Source: Bacillota bacterium
Lineage (GTDB): Bacteria; Bacillota; Bacilli; Calditerricolales; Calditerricolaceae
Assembly (NCBI GenBank): GCA_017577925.1
Contig: PKQU01000011.1
Span: forward strand, 1 to 19,335
Length of the DNA stretch: 19,335 bases
Direction of reading: 5' to 3'
Both the position numbers and the translations under genes were made by a program. The notes under the pieces were generated by a model that was given only the letters and a program-made list of their open reading frames with translations, ran no database searches and was not told the DNA's origin. The stretch's first letter is position 1. The number at the start of each line of letters is the position of its first letter. This document shows, piece after piece, positions 1 through 6,413 of this stretch.

Positions 1-1787
1 TTATACCGGCAGACGACCTGCTCGGTGGCAAAGCGCCCCTCCTCGTCGAGCGGCGCGTTGGCCTGGGCAATCACGTAGTTGTCCTCTTCGTCCGCCGTCA
101 GGTACACGATCTCGTCGGTCACGCGGCCCGTCTCGGGATCCACTTTGCGGTACGGCGTCTCGATGAATCCGTACTCGTTCACCCGCGCGTAGGTGCACAG
201 GGAGTTGATCAGCCCGATGTTCGGCCCTTCCGGCGTCTCAATCGGGCACATCCGACCATAGTGGGAATGGTGCACGTCGCGCACCTCAAAACCGGCCCGC
301 TCCCGCGTCAAGCCGCCGGGACCGAGGGCCGACAGGCGGCGCTTGTGGGTGAGCTCGGCCAGCGGGTTGGTCTGGTCCATGAACTGGGACAGCTGGCTCG
401 AGCCGAAGAACTCCTTGATCGCCGCGATCACCGGGCGGATGTTGATCAGCGCCTGCGGGGTGACGGCATTGATATCCTGGATCGACATCCGCTCGCGGAC
501 GACGCGTTCCATGCGCGACAGCCCGATGCGGAACTGGTTCTGCAGGAGCTCGCCCACCGAGCGCAGGCGGCGGTTGCCCAGGTGGTCGATGTCGTCGATG
601 TTGCCCACGCCGTGCATCAGGTTGAAGAAGTAGCTGATCGCGGCCACGATGTCCGCCGTGGTGATGTGTTTGACGTTTTTGTCCACCCCGGCGTTGGAGA
701 TGACCTTGATCACCTTGCCGTCGTCATCCGGGGCAAAGATGCGCACGGCCTGCAGCCGCACCGTGTCGCCGTCGATGATGCCGCCCCGCGGCCGGGCCTC
801 AAACACGCCGGCCCCCTTTTCCAGGTACGGCAGAATCTTGTCAAGAAGGCGGCGGTCGATCACTTGGCCCGCCTCGGCGACGATCTCGCCCGTTTCGGGA
901 TCGACGATCGGCTCGGCCAGACGCTGGTTAAACAGGCGCTCCTTCAGGTGCAGCTTCTTGTTGATCTTGTACCGGCCCACGGCGGCCAGATCGTAGCGCT
1001 TGGGATCAAAGAAGCGGGAGATGAGAAGGTTCCTCGCGTTCTCCAGCGTCGGCGGCTCGCCGGGGCGCAGGCGCTCGTAGATTTCGATCAACGCTTTTTC
1101 CGTCGAATCGGTGTTGTCCTTCTCCAGCGTGTTGCGCACGTACTCGTCGTCGCCGAGAAGGTCGAGGATCTCGGCGTCGGTGCTGAAGCCAAGGGCGCGC
1201 AGCAGCACCGTGACGGGAATCTTCCGCGTCCGGTCAATGCGCACGTAGACAACATCCTTGGCGTCCGTCTCAAGCTCCAACCACGCGCCACGGTTCGGGA
1301 TGACGGTGGCGGTGTACATCGGTTTGCCGTTTTTGTCGACCTTTTTGCTAAAATACACACTGGGCGAACGAACGAGCTGGCTGACGATGACCCGCTCGGC
1401 TCCGTTGATGATGAAGGTCCCGGTCTCGGTCATCAGCGGGAAGTCGCCCATGAACACTTCCTGCTCTTTGACCTCGCCCGTCTCCTTGTTGATCAGGCGC
1501 ACTTTCACGCGGAGCGGTGCCGCGTACGTCACGTCGCGCTCTTTGGCTTCCTCGACGGTGTACTTCGGCTCGCCGAGGCTATAGTCGAGGAACTCGAGAA
1601 CGAGATTCCCCGTAAAATCGGTAATGGGGGAGATGTCACGGAGGAGCTCCCGCAGCCCCTCGTCAAGGAACCAGCGGTACGACTTCAACTGGACCTCGAT
1701 GAGGTTGGGGAGTTCGAGTACCTCTTTGATGCGCGCATAGGAACGGCGTACGCGGTGGCGTCCACATTGGATCAGGTGACCAGCCAA
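1..1787 (-). CDS. rpoB: DNA-directed RNA polymerase beta subunit, N-terminal half (partial, runs off the left edge)
   Basis: RpoB forms one pincer of the RNA polymerase core and lines the catalytic cleft. About 595 codons are visible, roughly half of the ~1190 expected, and the frame is open to base 1. The first residues read AGHLIQCGRHRVRRSYARI, matching the start of Bacillus RpoB. The rifampicin cluster is intact (FGSSQLSQFMDQTNPLAEL, then THKRRLSALGPGG) with the usual sensitive residues D471, H481 and S486. I chose the TTG start at 1787 because it aligns with the family N-terminus and has GGGGTGA five bases upstream. An in-frame GTG at 1796 is the alternative, and an in-frame TGA just upstream of it excludes anything longer. 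The gene has its own promoter and a leader of about 190 nt, so it need not depend on read-through from rplL. rpoC would be expected beyond the window. Confidence 0.97.
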   Translation of the reverse strand, partial: MAGHLIQCGRHRVRRSYARIKEVLELPNLIEVQLKSYRWFLDEGLRELLRDISPITDFTGNLVLEFLDYSLGEPKYTVEEAKERDVTYAAPLRVKVRLINKETGEVKEQEVFMGDFPLMTETGTFIINGAERVIVSQLVRSPSVYFSKKVDKNGKPMYTATVIPNRGAWLELETDAKDVVYVRIDRTRKIPVTVLLRALGFSTDAEILDLLGDDEYVRNTLEKDNTDSTEKALIEIYERLRPGEPPTLENARNLLISRFFDPKRYDLAAVGRYKINKKLHLKERLFNQRLAEPIVDPETGEIVAEAGQVIDRRLLDKILPYLEKGAGVFEARPRGGIIDGDTVRLQAVRIFAPDDDGKVIKVISNAGVDKNVKHITTADIVAAISYFFNLMHGVGNIDDIDHLGNRRLRSVGELLQNQFRIGLSRMERVVRERMSIQDINAVTPQALINIRPVIAAIKEFFGSSQLSQFMDQTNPLAELTHKRRLSALGPGGLTRERAGFEVRDVHHSHYGRMCPIETPEGPNIGLINSLCTYARVNEYGFIETPYRKVDPETGRVTDEIVYLTADEEDNYVIAQANAPLDEEGRFATEQVVCRY

Positions 1788-1978
1788 CTCCTTCACCCCT
1801 CGTCACGGAATCTGGCCGTAAAACAAAAAACAGGACGCGTCGGACCCCTTCACGAGCAGGCCCGGAAAAAGAAAAACGGCAGAGCCTGTCTGTCGAGCCG
1901 GCTCGTTTCCACCTCTCCGATCGCCTGCGATCCGTTCACGTCCTGTTCACCACGCCATCCCGTTCTTTCATTTCGCAT
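1788..1978 (-). ncRNA. Structured 5' leader of rpoB with possible attenuator
   Basis: This is the untranslated stretch between the putative rpoB promoter and the start codon. On the minus strand GAACAGGACGTG (1937-1948) can pair with CGCGTCCTGTTT (1828-1839), giving 12 contiguous pairs including two G-U wobbles. The 3' arm runs directly into the U-rich run at 1820-1830 (six T, G, four T). Inside the roughly 97-nt loop are two further stems: GATCG/CGATC, and ACGAG plus CAGGC pairing with GCCTG plus CTCGT (1852-1861 against 1884-1888 and 1902-1906). A second U-rich run (five T, C, five T) lies in the inner loop. A helix followed by U's is what an intrinsic terminator looks like, so an attenuator is plausible. 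I recognise no named RNA family, and the function is inference. Confidence 0.5.
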
Positions 1979-1984
1979 TTTATA

Positions 1985-2013
1985 ACGATATCATAGCAAA
2001 AATCAAATGTCAA
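1985..2013 (-). promoter_or_regulatory. Putative sigma-A promoter of rpoB
   Basis: On the minus strand a perfect -35 TTGACA (2008-2013) is followed by a 17-base spacer and TATCGT (1985-1990). The bases TGA directly before the -10 create an extended -10 element, which would compensate for the poor hexamer. The promoter starts only 15 bases after the ybxB stop codon, in an AT-rich patch. Confidence 0.65.
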
Positions 2014-2027
2014 CGCACTCCGAAACG

Positions 2028-2630
2028 TCACGCTCCCCGTGTCACGCGAAACACATAATACCCCTTCTTCCGCGCCACCCGTTCCACGGTGCCGTATAGC
2101 TCGGCCAGCTTGCGCTCCGCGCTCGGGGCGCCTTGTTTCTTATGGATCACCACCCACAGGCTGCCCCCCGGCACCAGGTGCTCCTTCGCTCCCGCAAAGA
2201 TGGCATACACGACGTCCTTCCCCGCACGGATGGGCGGGTTGGTCACGATGACGTCATAGACGCCATCCACCCGGGCATACCCGTCGCTAATAAAAACGCG
2301 CACGCGGTCGGCCACGCCGTTGGCGGCGGCGTTTTCCTGTGCCAGCGCCACGGCCCGCTCATTGATGTCGACCATGTCCACCCGGACATCGGCTACCGTT
2401 TTGGCAATGGCGATGCCGATCGGCCCATATCCGCAGCCAACATCGAGCACGCGGGCACCCGGCGGGACATCGAGCGTTTCAATGAGCAGGCGGGAACCGT
2501 AGTCGACATACTCACGGGAGAAGACGCTGGCGGCCGTCCAAAACACAAAACGCGTGTCGCGCAGGACAGCCTGGATTTTCTGCCGCTCCTCGTCGCTTTG
2601 CGGCGACGCCGTGTAGTAGTGCTCGCTCAC
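2028..2630 (-). CDS. ybxB: Class I SAM-dependent methyltransferase YbxB (RsmC-like)
   Basis: A 200-residue protein that starts SEHYYT and is nearly the length of B. subtilis YbxB (about 201 aa), which occupies the same place between rplL and rpoB. The SAM-binding motif I is VLDVGCGYGPIG (about residues 61-72). The catalytic NPP motif appears as TNPPIRAG (about residue 130), typical of the RsmC/RsmD group that methylates guanine N2 in 16S rRNA. The ending KKQGAPSA...KKGYYVFR is also family-like. The start is GTG at 2630 with AAGGGGGGAT upstream; a longer open frame reaching into the rplL terminator is not credible. It lies behind the rplL terminator, so expression needs read-through or an unseen promoter. 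The family is clear; the exact rRNA substrate is inferred. Confidence 0.93.
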   Translation of the reverse strand: MSEHYYTASPQSDEERQKIQAVLRDTRFVFWTAASVFSREYVDYGSRLLIETLDVPPGARVLDVGCGYGPIGIAIAKTVADVRVDMVDINERAVALAQENAAANGVADRVRVFISDGYARVDGVYDVIVTNPPIRAGKDVVYAIFAGAKEHLVPGGSLWVVIHKKQGAPSAERKLAELYGTVERVARKKGYYVFRVTRGA

Positions 2631-2735
2631 GACAATCCCCCCTTGTTTGCCAGTTTCGACCAGGACCCCTCCCGTTAAACCCCGGTACTGCGCCGGGTGA
2701 GGACGCACGATCCCAGAAACAACCGCGGGAAAAGG

Positions 2736-2767
2736 AAAAAACCCGCACGTACGCAGCGTACGGCGGG
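2736..2767 (-). terminator. Intrinsic terminator after rplL
   Basis: On the minus strand CCCGC and CGTACG pair with CGTACG and GCGGG around a CTG loop, with one bulged T. Six T's follow at 2736-2741. It begins 17 bases after the rplL stop, so it probably ends the abundant rplJ-rplL message and lowers flow into ybxB and rpoB. Confidence 0.85.
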
Positions 2768-2784
2768 CTCGGCGGCGCGGCGCC

Positions 2785-3156
2785 TCACTTGAGCTCGACT
2801 TCCGCGCCGGCTTCTTCGAGCTTCTTCTTGATTTCCTCGGCTTCTTCCTTGCTGACGCCTTCCTTGATGTTGGACGGCGCGCCATCGACCAGTTCCTTCG
2901 CCTCTTTCAGGCCGAGGCCGGTGATTTCGCGCACCACCTTGATGACGTTGATCTTCGACGCACCGGCGCTCTTGAGCACAACCGTGAATTCGGTTTGCTC
3001 GGCCGCACCGGCATCCGCAGCAGCCCCCGGCGCGCCAACGACGGCCACCGGCGCCGCAGCAGTCACGCCAAATTCCTCTTCGATCGCCTTGACCAGTTCG
3101 TTCAGTTCGAGAACGGTCATCCCTTTGATCGCTTCGATAATTTGCTCCTTCGTCAT
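2785..3156 (-). CDS. rplL: 50S ribosomal protein bL12 (L7/L12)
   Basis: This is the multi-copy stalk protein that recruits translation factors to the ribosome. The protein is 123 aa, the same as in B. subtilis. The N-terminal dimerisation region is TKEQIIEAIKGMTVLELNEL. An Ala/Gly/Pro-rich hinge follows (about residues 34-55). The factor-binding C-terminal domain contains KINVIKVVREITGLGLKEAK and ends in AEVELK. The ATG at 3156 has GGGAGG nine bases upstream; a GTG two codons earlier is a weaker alternative. It follows rplJ by 63 bases and is closed by a terminator, so rplJ and rplL form a unit whose stoichiometry is set by the upstream leader. Confidence 0.97.
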   Translation of the reverse strand: MTKEQIIEAIKGMTVLELNELVKAIEEEFGVTAAAPVAVVGAPGAAADAGAAEQTEFTVVLKSAGASKINVIKVVREITGLGLKEAKELVDGAPSNIKEGVSKEEAEEIKKKLEEAGAEVELK

Positions 3157-3219
3157 CGTCACGTGCCTCCCATCCTCAAGAAATTCTACGGGCTTGCAAA
3201 CCGCTTCCACACGCTGCCC

Positions 3220-3735
3220 TTAGGCGCTTTCCTGCTCCTTCTTGTCGGCCACGGCCTTGACCGCCAGCGCAAAATTGCGGATCGGCGCCTGGAGCACGCT
3301 GAGGAGCATAGCCAAGAGCCCTTCGCGGGACGGCAGCTTGGCAATGGCTTTGATCTCCTCCGCGCTAACGACACGGCCTTCCACAACCCCCGCCTTCAAC
3401 TCCAGCGCCTCGTTTTCCTTGGCGAATTCGGCGAGGATCTTGGCCGGCGCCACCGGGTCTTCCGGCCCGAAGGCGATCGCCGTCGGACCGACGAGGAACG
3501 GATCCAGTTCCGTCAGGCCCACTTCCGCCGTCGCCCGGCGGGCCAAGGTGTTCTTGTACACCTTGATCTCACAGCCGGCTTCGCGGAGCTTTTTGCGCAG
3601 CTCGGTCATCTGCGCCACGTTCAGCCCGCGGTAGTCGGCCAAGATGGCGCTCTTGGACGTACGCAGCTTCTCGGCGATCTCGGCGACGATCTGTTTCTTC
3701 TCTTCCCGGACGGGCTTTTCCCGCACGACCGCCAT
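3220..3735 (-). CDS. rplJ: 50S ribosomal protein uL10
   Basis: uL10 anchors bL12 dimers to 23S rRNA at the stalk base and, as the L10-L12 complex, represses its own mRNA in Firmicutes. The protein is 171 aa (B. subtilis 166). The RNA-binding N-domain reads KQIVAEIAEKLRTSKSAILADYRG, and the C-terminal helix that carries L12 ends AVKAVADKKEQESA. The ATG at 3735 has a strong AGGAGGTG five bases upstream. The reading frame stays open upstream through the attenuator hairpin, but that part is untranslated leader. Confidence 0.97.
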   Translation of the reverse strand: MAVVREKPVREEKKQIVAEIAEKLRTSKSAILADYRGLNVAQMTELRKKLREAGCEIKVYKNTLARRATAEVGLTELDPFLVGPTAIAFGPEDPVAPAKILAEFAKENEALELKAGVVEGRVVSAEEIKAIAKLPSREGLLAMLLSVLQAPIRNFALAVKAVADKKEQESA

Positions 3736-3764
3736 CTCGACACCTCCTGTTCGCTCGCGGCATG

Positions 3765-3791
3765 AAAAAAGCCCCCGTAGACAACGGAGGC
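3765..3791 (-). terminator. Attenuator terminator of the L10 leader
   Basis: On the minus strand GCCTCCG pairs with CGGGGGC around a TTGTCTA loop, and six T's follow (3765-3770). It lies about 30 bases before the rplJ start. Its 3' arm overlaps the sequence that pairs with the upstream antiterminator, so it is conditional. Confidence 0.87.
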
Positions 3792-3922
3792 ACGGCTTTC
3801 CCACGGCATGCGAGGGCACAGGGGCCGCTCCACGCCCGTAAGACGCCCGCCTCGGAAGGGTATTAAGCCACCGTGTGGCACCTTCTGTCTACGGCCAGGC
3901 TTCCCGATTCAATTGTCACAAC
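3765..3922 (-). ncRNA. Ribosomal protein L10 leader (autoregulatory attenuator)
   Basis: This is the leader between the rplJ promoter and rplJ. It contains the conserved L10-leader core (AGACAGAAGGTGCC, then GGCTTAATACCCTTCCGAGG) known from Firmicutes (Rfam L10_leader). The switch is visible: CCGTAGACA (3886-3894) is an exact complement of TGTCTACGG (3775-3783), which also forms the loop and 3' arm of the terminator at 3765-3791. Pairing with the upstream copy would break the terminator. In B. subtilis, L10-L12 binding is known to favour termination; the same direction is inferred here. Confidence 0.88.
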
Positions 3923-3929
3923 ATGAACG

Positions 3930-3958
3930 ATTGTACTCGGTTTTACAACCTCTGTCAA
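3930..3958 (-). promoter_or_regulatory. Sigma-A promoter of rplJ-rplL
   Basis: Minus strand: perfect TTGACA (3953-3958), a 17-base spacer, and TACAAT (3930-3935, five of six matches). It sits two bases after the rplA stop codon and is among the best promoter matches in the window, as expected for the most abundant ribosomal protein. Confidence 0.85.
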
Positions 3959-3960
3959 GA

Positions 3961-4650
3961 TTACAGCTTGGCCGCGTTGACGCGAATCCCCGGGCCCATT
4001 GTCGAGCTCAAGGTGACCGACCGGAAGTACTGCCCCTTGGCCGCCGCCGGCTTGGCCCGCTTCAGGGCGTCGATCACCGTGAGGAAGTTCTCCAAAAGCT
4101 TCTGGGAATCGAAGGAGACCTTCCCGATCGGCACGTGGACGTTCCCCGCCTTGTCGGTACGGTACTCGATCTTCCCGGCCTTGATCTCCTTCACGGCCTT
4201 CTCCACGTCAAAGGTGACCGTACCGGTTTTCGGGTTGGGCATGAGCCCCTTCGGACCGAGGATCTTCCCGAGGCGACCCACTTGGCCCATCATGTCCGGG
4301 GTGGCCACGACCACATCAAAGTCGATCCACCCTTCGGCCACTTTGCTGATCAGGTCCTCATCGCCGACGTAGTCCGCTCCGGCGGCCTCGGCTTCCCGCG
4401 CTTTTTCCCCTTTGGCGAAGACGAGCACCTTGGCCGTCTTCCCAGTACCGTGCGGCAACACCACCGCGCCGCGCACCTGCTGGTCGGAACGTTTGGGATC
4501 CACGCCGAGGCGCACCGCCAGCTCCACTGTTTCGTCAAACTTGGCGCGCGCCGTCTTCTTCACCAGCTCGACGGCCTCCGCCGGATCGTACAGCTTGGTG
4601 CGGTCGACGAGTGCCGCCACTTCCCGATACGCTTTTCCGTGCTTCGGCAT
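3961..4650 (-). CDS. rplA: 50S ribosomal protein uL1
   Basis: uL1 forms the mobile L1 stalk that handles E-site tRNA and commonly represses the L11-L1 mRNA. The 229-aa protein has typical signatures: PKHGKAYREV at the start, DPKRSDQQVRGAVVLPHGTGK in domain I, LGKILGPKGLMPNPKTGTVT in domain II, and TLSSTMGPGIRVN at the end. The ATG at 4650 has AAAGGAGGA seven bases upstream. It follows rplK by 84 bases, which hold a perfect 10-bp hairpin. No terminator is seen after it; the rplJ promoter begins straight after the stop. Confidence 0.97.
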   Translation of the reverse strand: MPKHGKAYREVAALVDRTKLYDPAEAVELVKKTARAKFDETVELAVRLGVDPKRSDQQVRGAVVLPHGTGKTAKVLVFAKGEKAREAEAAGADYVGDEDLISKVAEGWIDFDVVVATPDMMGQVGRLGKILGPKGLMPNPKTGTVTFDVEKAVKEIKAGKIEYRTDKAGNVHVPIGKVSFDSQKLLENFLTVIDALKRAKPAAAKGQYFRSVTLSSTMGPGIRVNAAKL

Positions 4651-4702
4651 ACGTCTGTCCTCCTTTGTGTGGTCTTAACGGAAGCTCCTCCCACGTAAGG
4701 AG

Positions 4703-4726
4703 GGGTTGGCGCCGTCGCGCCAACCC
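4703..4726 (-). other. Perfect 10-bp intercistronic hairpin between rplK and rplA
   Basis: On the minus strand GGGTTGGCGC pairs with GCGCCAACCC around GACG. It begins eight bases after the rplK stop. No T-run follows, so it is not an ordinary terminator; CCTCC...GGAGG just downstream can form a second small stem. It could protect the rplK message end, be a processing site, or tune rplA translation. Confidence 0.7.
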
Positions 4727-4734
4727 GTCGCGCG

Positions 4735-5160
4735 TCAGTCGACAATTTCGATGCCCATGCTGCGGGCCGTACCTTCGATCATGCGCATGGCGGCTTCCAG
4801 GCTGGCCGCGTTGAGGTCCGGCATCTTCTGCTCGGCGATCTGCCGCACCTGTTCCCGCGTTACCTTGCCCACCTTGTTTTTGTTCGGCTGTCCGGAACCG
4901 GTCTCGATGCCGGCCGCTTTTTTCAACAGCACCGCCGCCGGGGGCGTTTTGGTGACGAAGGTGAACGAGCGGTCCTCGTAGACCGTGATCTCGACGGGAA
5001 TGATCAGCCCCACCTGATCCTTCGTCCGCTCGTTAAACTCCTTGCAGAAGGCCATGATGTTAACCCCGGCTTGACCAAGGGCCGGACCGACCGGCGGCGC
5101 CGGGTTGGCTTTCCCAGCAGGAATTTGCAGCTTGACCACTTTCACGACTTTCTTGGCCAC
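4735..5160 (-). CDS. rplK: 50S ribosomal protein uL11
   Basis: uL11 binds the GTPase-associated centre of 23S rRNA and is needed for RelA-type stringent signalling and the thiopeptide site. At 141 aa it matches the B. subtilis length exactly. The N-domain shows KLQIPAGKANPAPPVGPALG and the C-terminal rRNA-binding domain ends ARSMGIEIVD. The start is GTG at 5160, seven bases after GGGAGGTG; a longer open frame upstream covers the leader hairpin and is not coding. The upstream leader carries a hairpin resembling the L1 site, so rplK-rplA is probably repressed by L1. Confidence 0.97.
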   Translation of the reverse strand: MAKKVVKVVKLQIPAGKANPAPPVGPALGQAGVNIMAFCKEFNERTKDQVGLIIPVEITVYEDRSFTFVTKTPPAAVLLKKAAGIETGSGQPNKNKVGKVTREQVRQIAEQKMPDLNAASLEAAMRMIEGTARSMGIEIVD

Positions 5161-5183
5161 GGCAGGACACCTCCCTTTCCGAA

Positions 5184-5215
5184 TGTGGTGTAGCGGGACG
5201 TCGCGCCCTCCCACA
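5184..5215 (-). promoter_or_regulatory. Probable L1-binding hairpin in the rplK leader
   Basis: On the minus strand TGTGG-GA-GGG is followed by CGCGACGT, then CCC-GCTACA-CCACA. The outer TGTGG/CCACA and inner GGG/CCC stems pair around an asymmetric GA / GCTACA internal loop. This resembles the 23S rRNA site bound by L1 (GGTGGGAGG ... ATACCACC) and ends just before the rplK Shine-Dalgarno. Identification is from recalled rRNA similarity, not an alignment. Confidence 0.55.
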
Positions 5216-5295
5216 CGCCGGCGGCCGCCGCGCACCGGCGACGCCGCGCGGCAAAAAAGAAAGAAGCCCTTGTTTGGGGATCACACAACAAGATG

Positions 5296-5324
5296 AACGT
5301 ATCACAAATCGCGGCCCCTTGCAA
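5296..5324 (-). promoter_or_regulatory. Weak candidate promoter for rplK-rplA
   Basis: Minus strand: TTGCAA (5319-5324, four of six), a 17-base spacer and TACGTT (5296-5301, three of six) preceded by TGA. The hexamers are poor. The spacing, the TG extension and the position just after the nusG stop copy the better promoters in this window. Confidence 0.3.
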
Positions 5325-5326
5325 CG

Positions 5327-5860
5327 TCAGATTCGCTCCACTTGGGAGAAATCGAGCTCCACCGGCGTCTCGCGCCCGAACAGGTTGACGAGCACCTTGA
5401 CCTTCTGTTTGTCGAGCTGGATTTCCTCGATCGTGCCGACAAAGTCGGCAAAGGGCCCGTCCTTCACCTTGACCTTGTCGCCAACCTCATAGTCGACCGT
5501 GGGCTTGGGCTCCTGGATGCCCATCTGGCGCAGAATGGCCTGCACTTCCTTCGGCTGTAGGGGAATCGGTTTCGATCCCGCCCCGCTGGAGCCGACAAAC
5601 CCGGTGACGCCCGGCGTGTTCCGCACGACGTACCACGAGTCGTCGGTCATGATCATCTCGACGAGCACGTACCCGGGGAACACCTTGCGCTGGACCGTCC
5701 GCTGCTTCCCGTCCTTCACCTCTTTGGCCTCTTCGGTGGGGACGAGAATGCGGAAGATCTTGTCCTGCATGCCCATTGACTCGACGCGCTTTTCGAGGTT
5801 GGTCTTCACCTTGTTCTCGTAGCCCGAGTAGGTGTGGATCACGTACCACTGCTTTTCCAT
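5327..5860 (-). CDS. nusG: Transcription termination/antitermination factor NusG
   Basis: NusG rides on RNA polymerase and affects pausing and termination. The protein has 177 aa, as in B. subtilis. The NGN domain begins EKQWYVIHTYSGYENKVKTN and includes KVFPGYVLVEMIMTDDSWY and NTPGVTGFVGS. The KOW domain follows (VGDKVKVKDGPFADFVGTIE) and ends NLFGRETPVELDFSQVERI. The start is unusual: the ATG at 5860 fits the family exactly, but its only good Shine-Dalgarno (5884-5888) is 23 bases upstream, with a small hairpin in between. A GTG at 5893, next to the secE stop, is in frame but lacks a ribosome site and would add 11 residues foreign to the family. Confidence 0.96.
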   Translation of the reverse strand: MEKQWYVIHTYSGYENKVKTNLEKRVESMGMQDKIFRILVPTEEAKEVKDGKQRTVQRKVFPGYVLVEMIMTDDSWYVVRNTPGVTGFVGSSGAGSKPIPLQPKEVQAILRQMGIQEPKPTVDYEVGDKVKVKDGPFADFVGTIEEIQLDKQKVKVLVNLFGRETPVELDFSQVERI

Positions 5861-5890
5861 GACGTAAGACCCGGCGGGTCCTTCCTCCCT
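5861..5890 (-). promoter_or_regulatory. nusG ribosome-binding site separated from the start by a hairpin
   Basis: The minus strand reads GGGAGGAA, then GGACCCGCCGGGTCT (5867-5881), then TACGTC and ATG. GGACCC and GGGTCT form a six-pair stem with a GCC loop. Folded, it would shorten the 23-base gap between Shine-Dalgarno and ATG to an effective ~8 bases. Confidence 0.5.
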
Positions 5891-5894
5891 CACG

Positions 5895-6110
5895 TTAATT
5901 GGCCAGAATCAGCTCAATGAGCCGCGAAATCCCCAGATCCACAATGGCGAAAAAGAGGGCGAGCAGCGTGACCGTGGTGATGACGACAACGGTGTAGCTG
6001 GTGAGCTCCGCCCGATTCGGCCACCGGACTTTCTTCATCTCCATCCAGCTATCCCGGAAAAACGCCCCCGTTCGTTTGAAACTGGAACCGATGCGCGCGA
6101 GAAAGGCCAC
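5895..6110 (-). CDS. secE: Preprotein translocase subunit SecE
   Basis: SecE clamps the SecY channel of the general secretion pathway. The protein has 71 aa, slightly longer than in B. subtilis (59). The conserved amphipathic segment is FFRDSWMEMKKVRWPNRAEL (about residues 17-36). A single membrane helix follows (about residues 38-62, SYTVVVITTVTLLALFFAIV), then a short tail. The GTG at 6110 has GGGAGGTG five bases upstream. It follows rpmG by 15 bases and precedes nusG, the classic secE-nusG pair. Confidence 0.95.
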   Translation of the reverse strand: MAFLARIGSSFKRTGAFFRDSWMEMKKVRWPNRAELTSYTVVVITTVTLLALFFAIVDLGISRLIELILAN

Positions 6111-6125
6111 GTCGCCACCTCCCGC

Positions 6126-6275
6126 TTAGCGCGTCTCGCGGTGCAGCACGTGGCTATTGCAGTACTTGCAGTACTTTTTCAGTTCCAGGCGGTCCGGATG
6201 GGTCCGCTTGTTCTTCGTGGTCGTGTAGTTCCGGCGCTTGCATTGCGTGCATTCCAGCGTGATGATGACCCGCAT
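6126..6275 (-). CDS. rpmG: 50S ribosomal protein bL33 (zinc-binding form)
   Basis: A 49-aa protein with the bL33 pattern: ITLECTQCKRRNYTT near the start and RLELKKYCKYCNSHVLHRET at the end. Two CxxC pairs (Cys9/Cys12 and Cys36/Cys39) form a zinc ribbon, so this is the zinc-dependent version rather than the cysteine-less paralogue made under zinc limitation in many bacteria. The ATG at 6275 follows GGGAGGTG by about six bases. It is the first gene of the rpmG-secE-nusG unit, behind its own promoter. Confidence 0.95.
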   Translation of the reverse strand: MRVIITLECTQCKRRNYTTTKNKRTHPDRLELKKYCKYCNSHVLHRETR

Positions 6276-6356
6276 CTCCTCCACCTCCCTGCAGGATGCC
6301 AACCTGTATCGCCACCGAACGGGGACACCCGCAATTCACCCACGGCTACTCTAGAT

Positions 6357-6385
6357 ACTCTATCACAGCCGCTAATCTCTGTCAA
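6357..6385 (-). promoter_or_regulatory. Sigma-A promoter of rpmG-secE-nusG
   Basis: Minus strand: perfect TTGACA (6380-6385), 17-base spacer, TAGAGT (6357-6362, four of six) with TGA directly before it as an extended -10. It lies between the sigH hairpin and rpmG, leaving an untranslated leader of roughly 75 nt. Confidence 0.72.
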
Positions 6386-6413
6386 TGAAGCATTCATTTT
6401 GCAGGCAACGACA

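Noticed and set aside
261..1985. Open plus-strand frame of 574 codons opposite rpoB
   Set aside because: It is the antisense of a well-conserved rpoB; the product has no family features and low-complexity composition typical of reverse frames in GC-rich genes.
2631..2735. Search for a ybxB promoter
   Set aside because: No pair of hexamers with sensible spacing was found in the 105 bases between the rplL terminator and ybxB.
2631..2885. N-terminal extension of ybxB rich in Arg/Lys/Ser
   Set aside because: It translates the rplL terminator and the rplL end in another frame; the family start SEHYYT follows the GTG at 2630.
3736..3819. N-terminal extension of rplJ
   Set aside because: It covers the L10-leader terminator, and the ATG at 3735 has a strong ribosome site.
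5224..5258. GC-rich stem with adjacent T-run before rplK considered as terminator
   Set aside because: On the transcribed strand the T's come before the stem, not after it, so it cannot be an intrinsic terminator for these genes.
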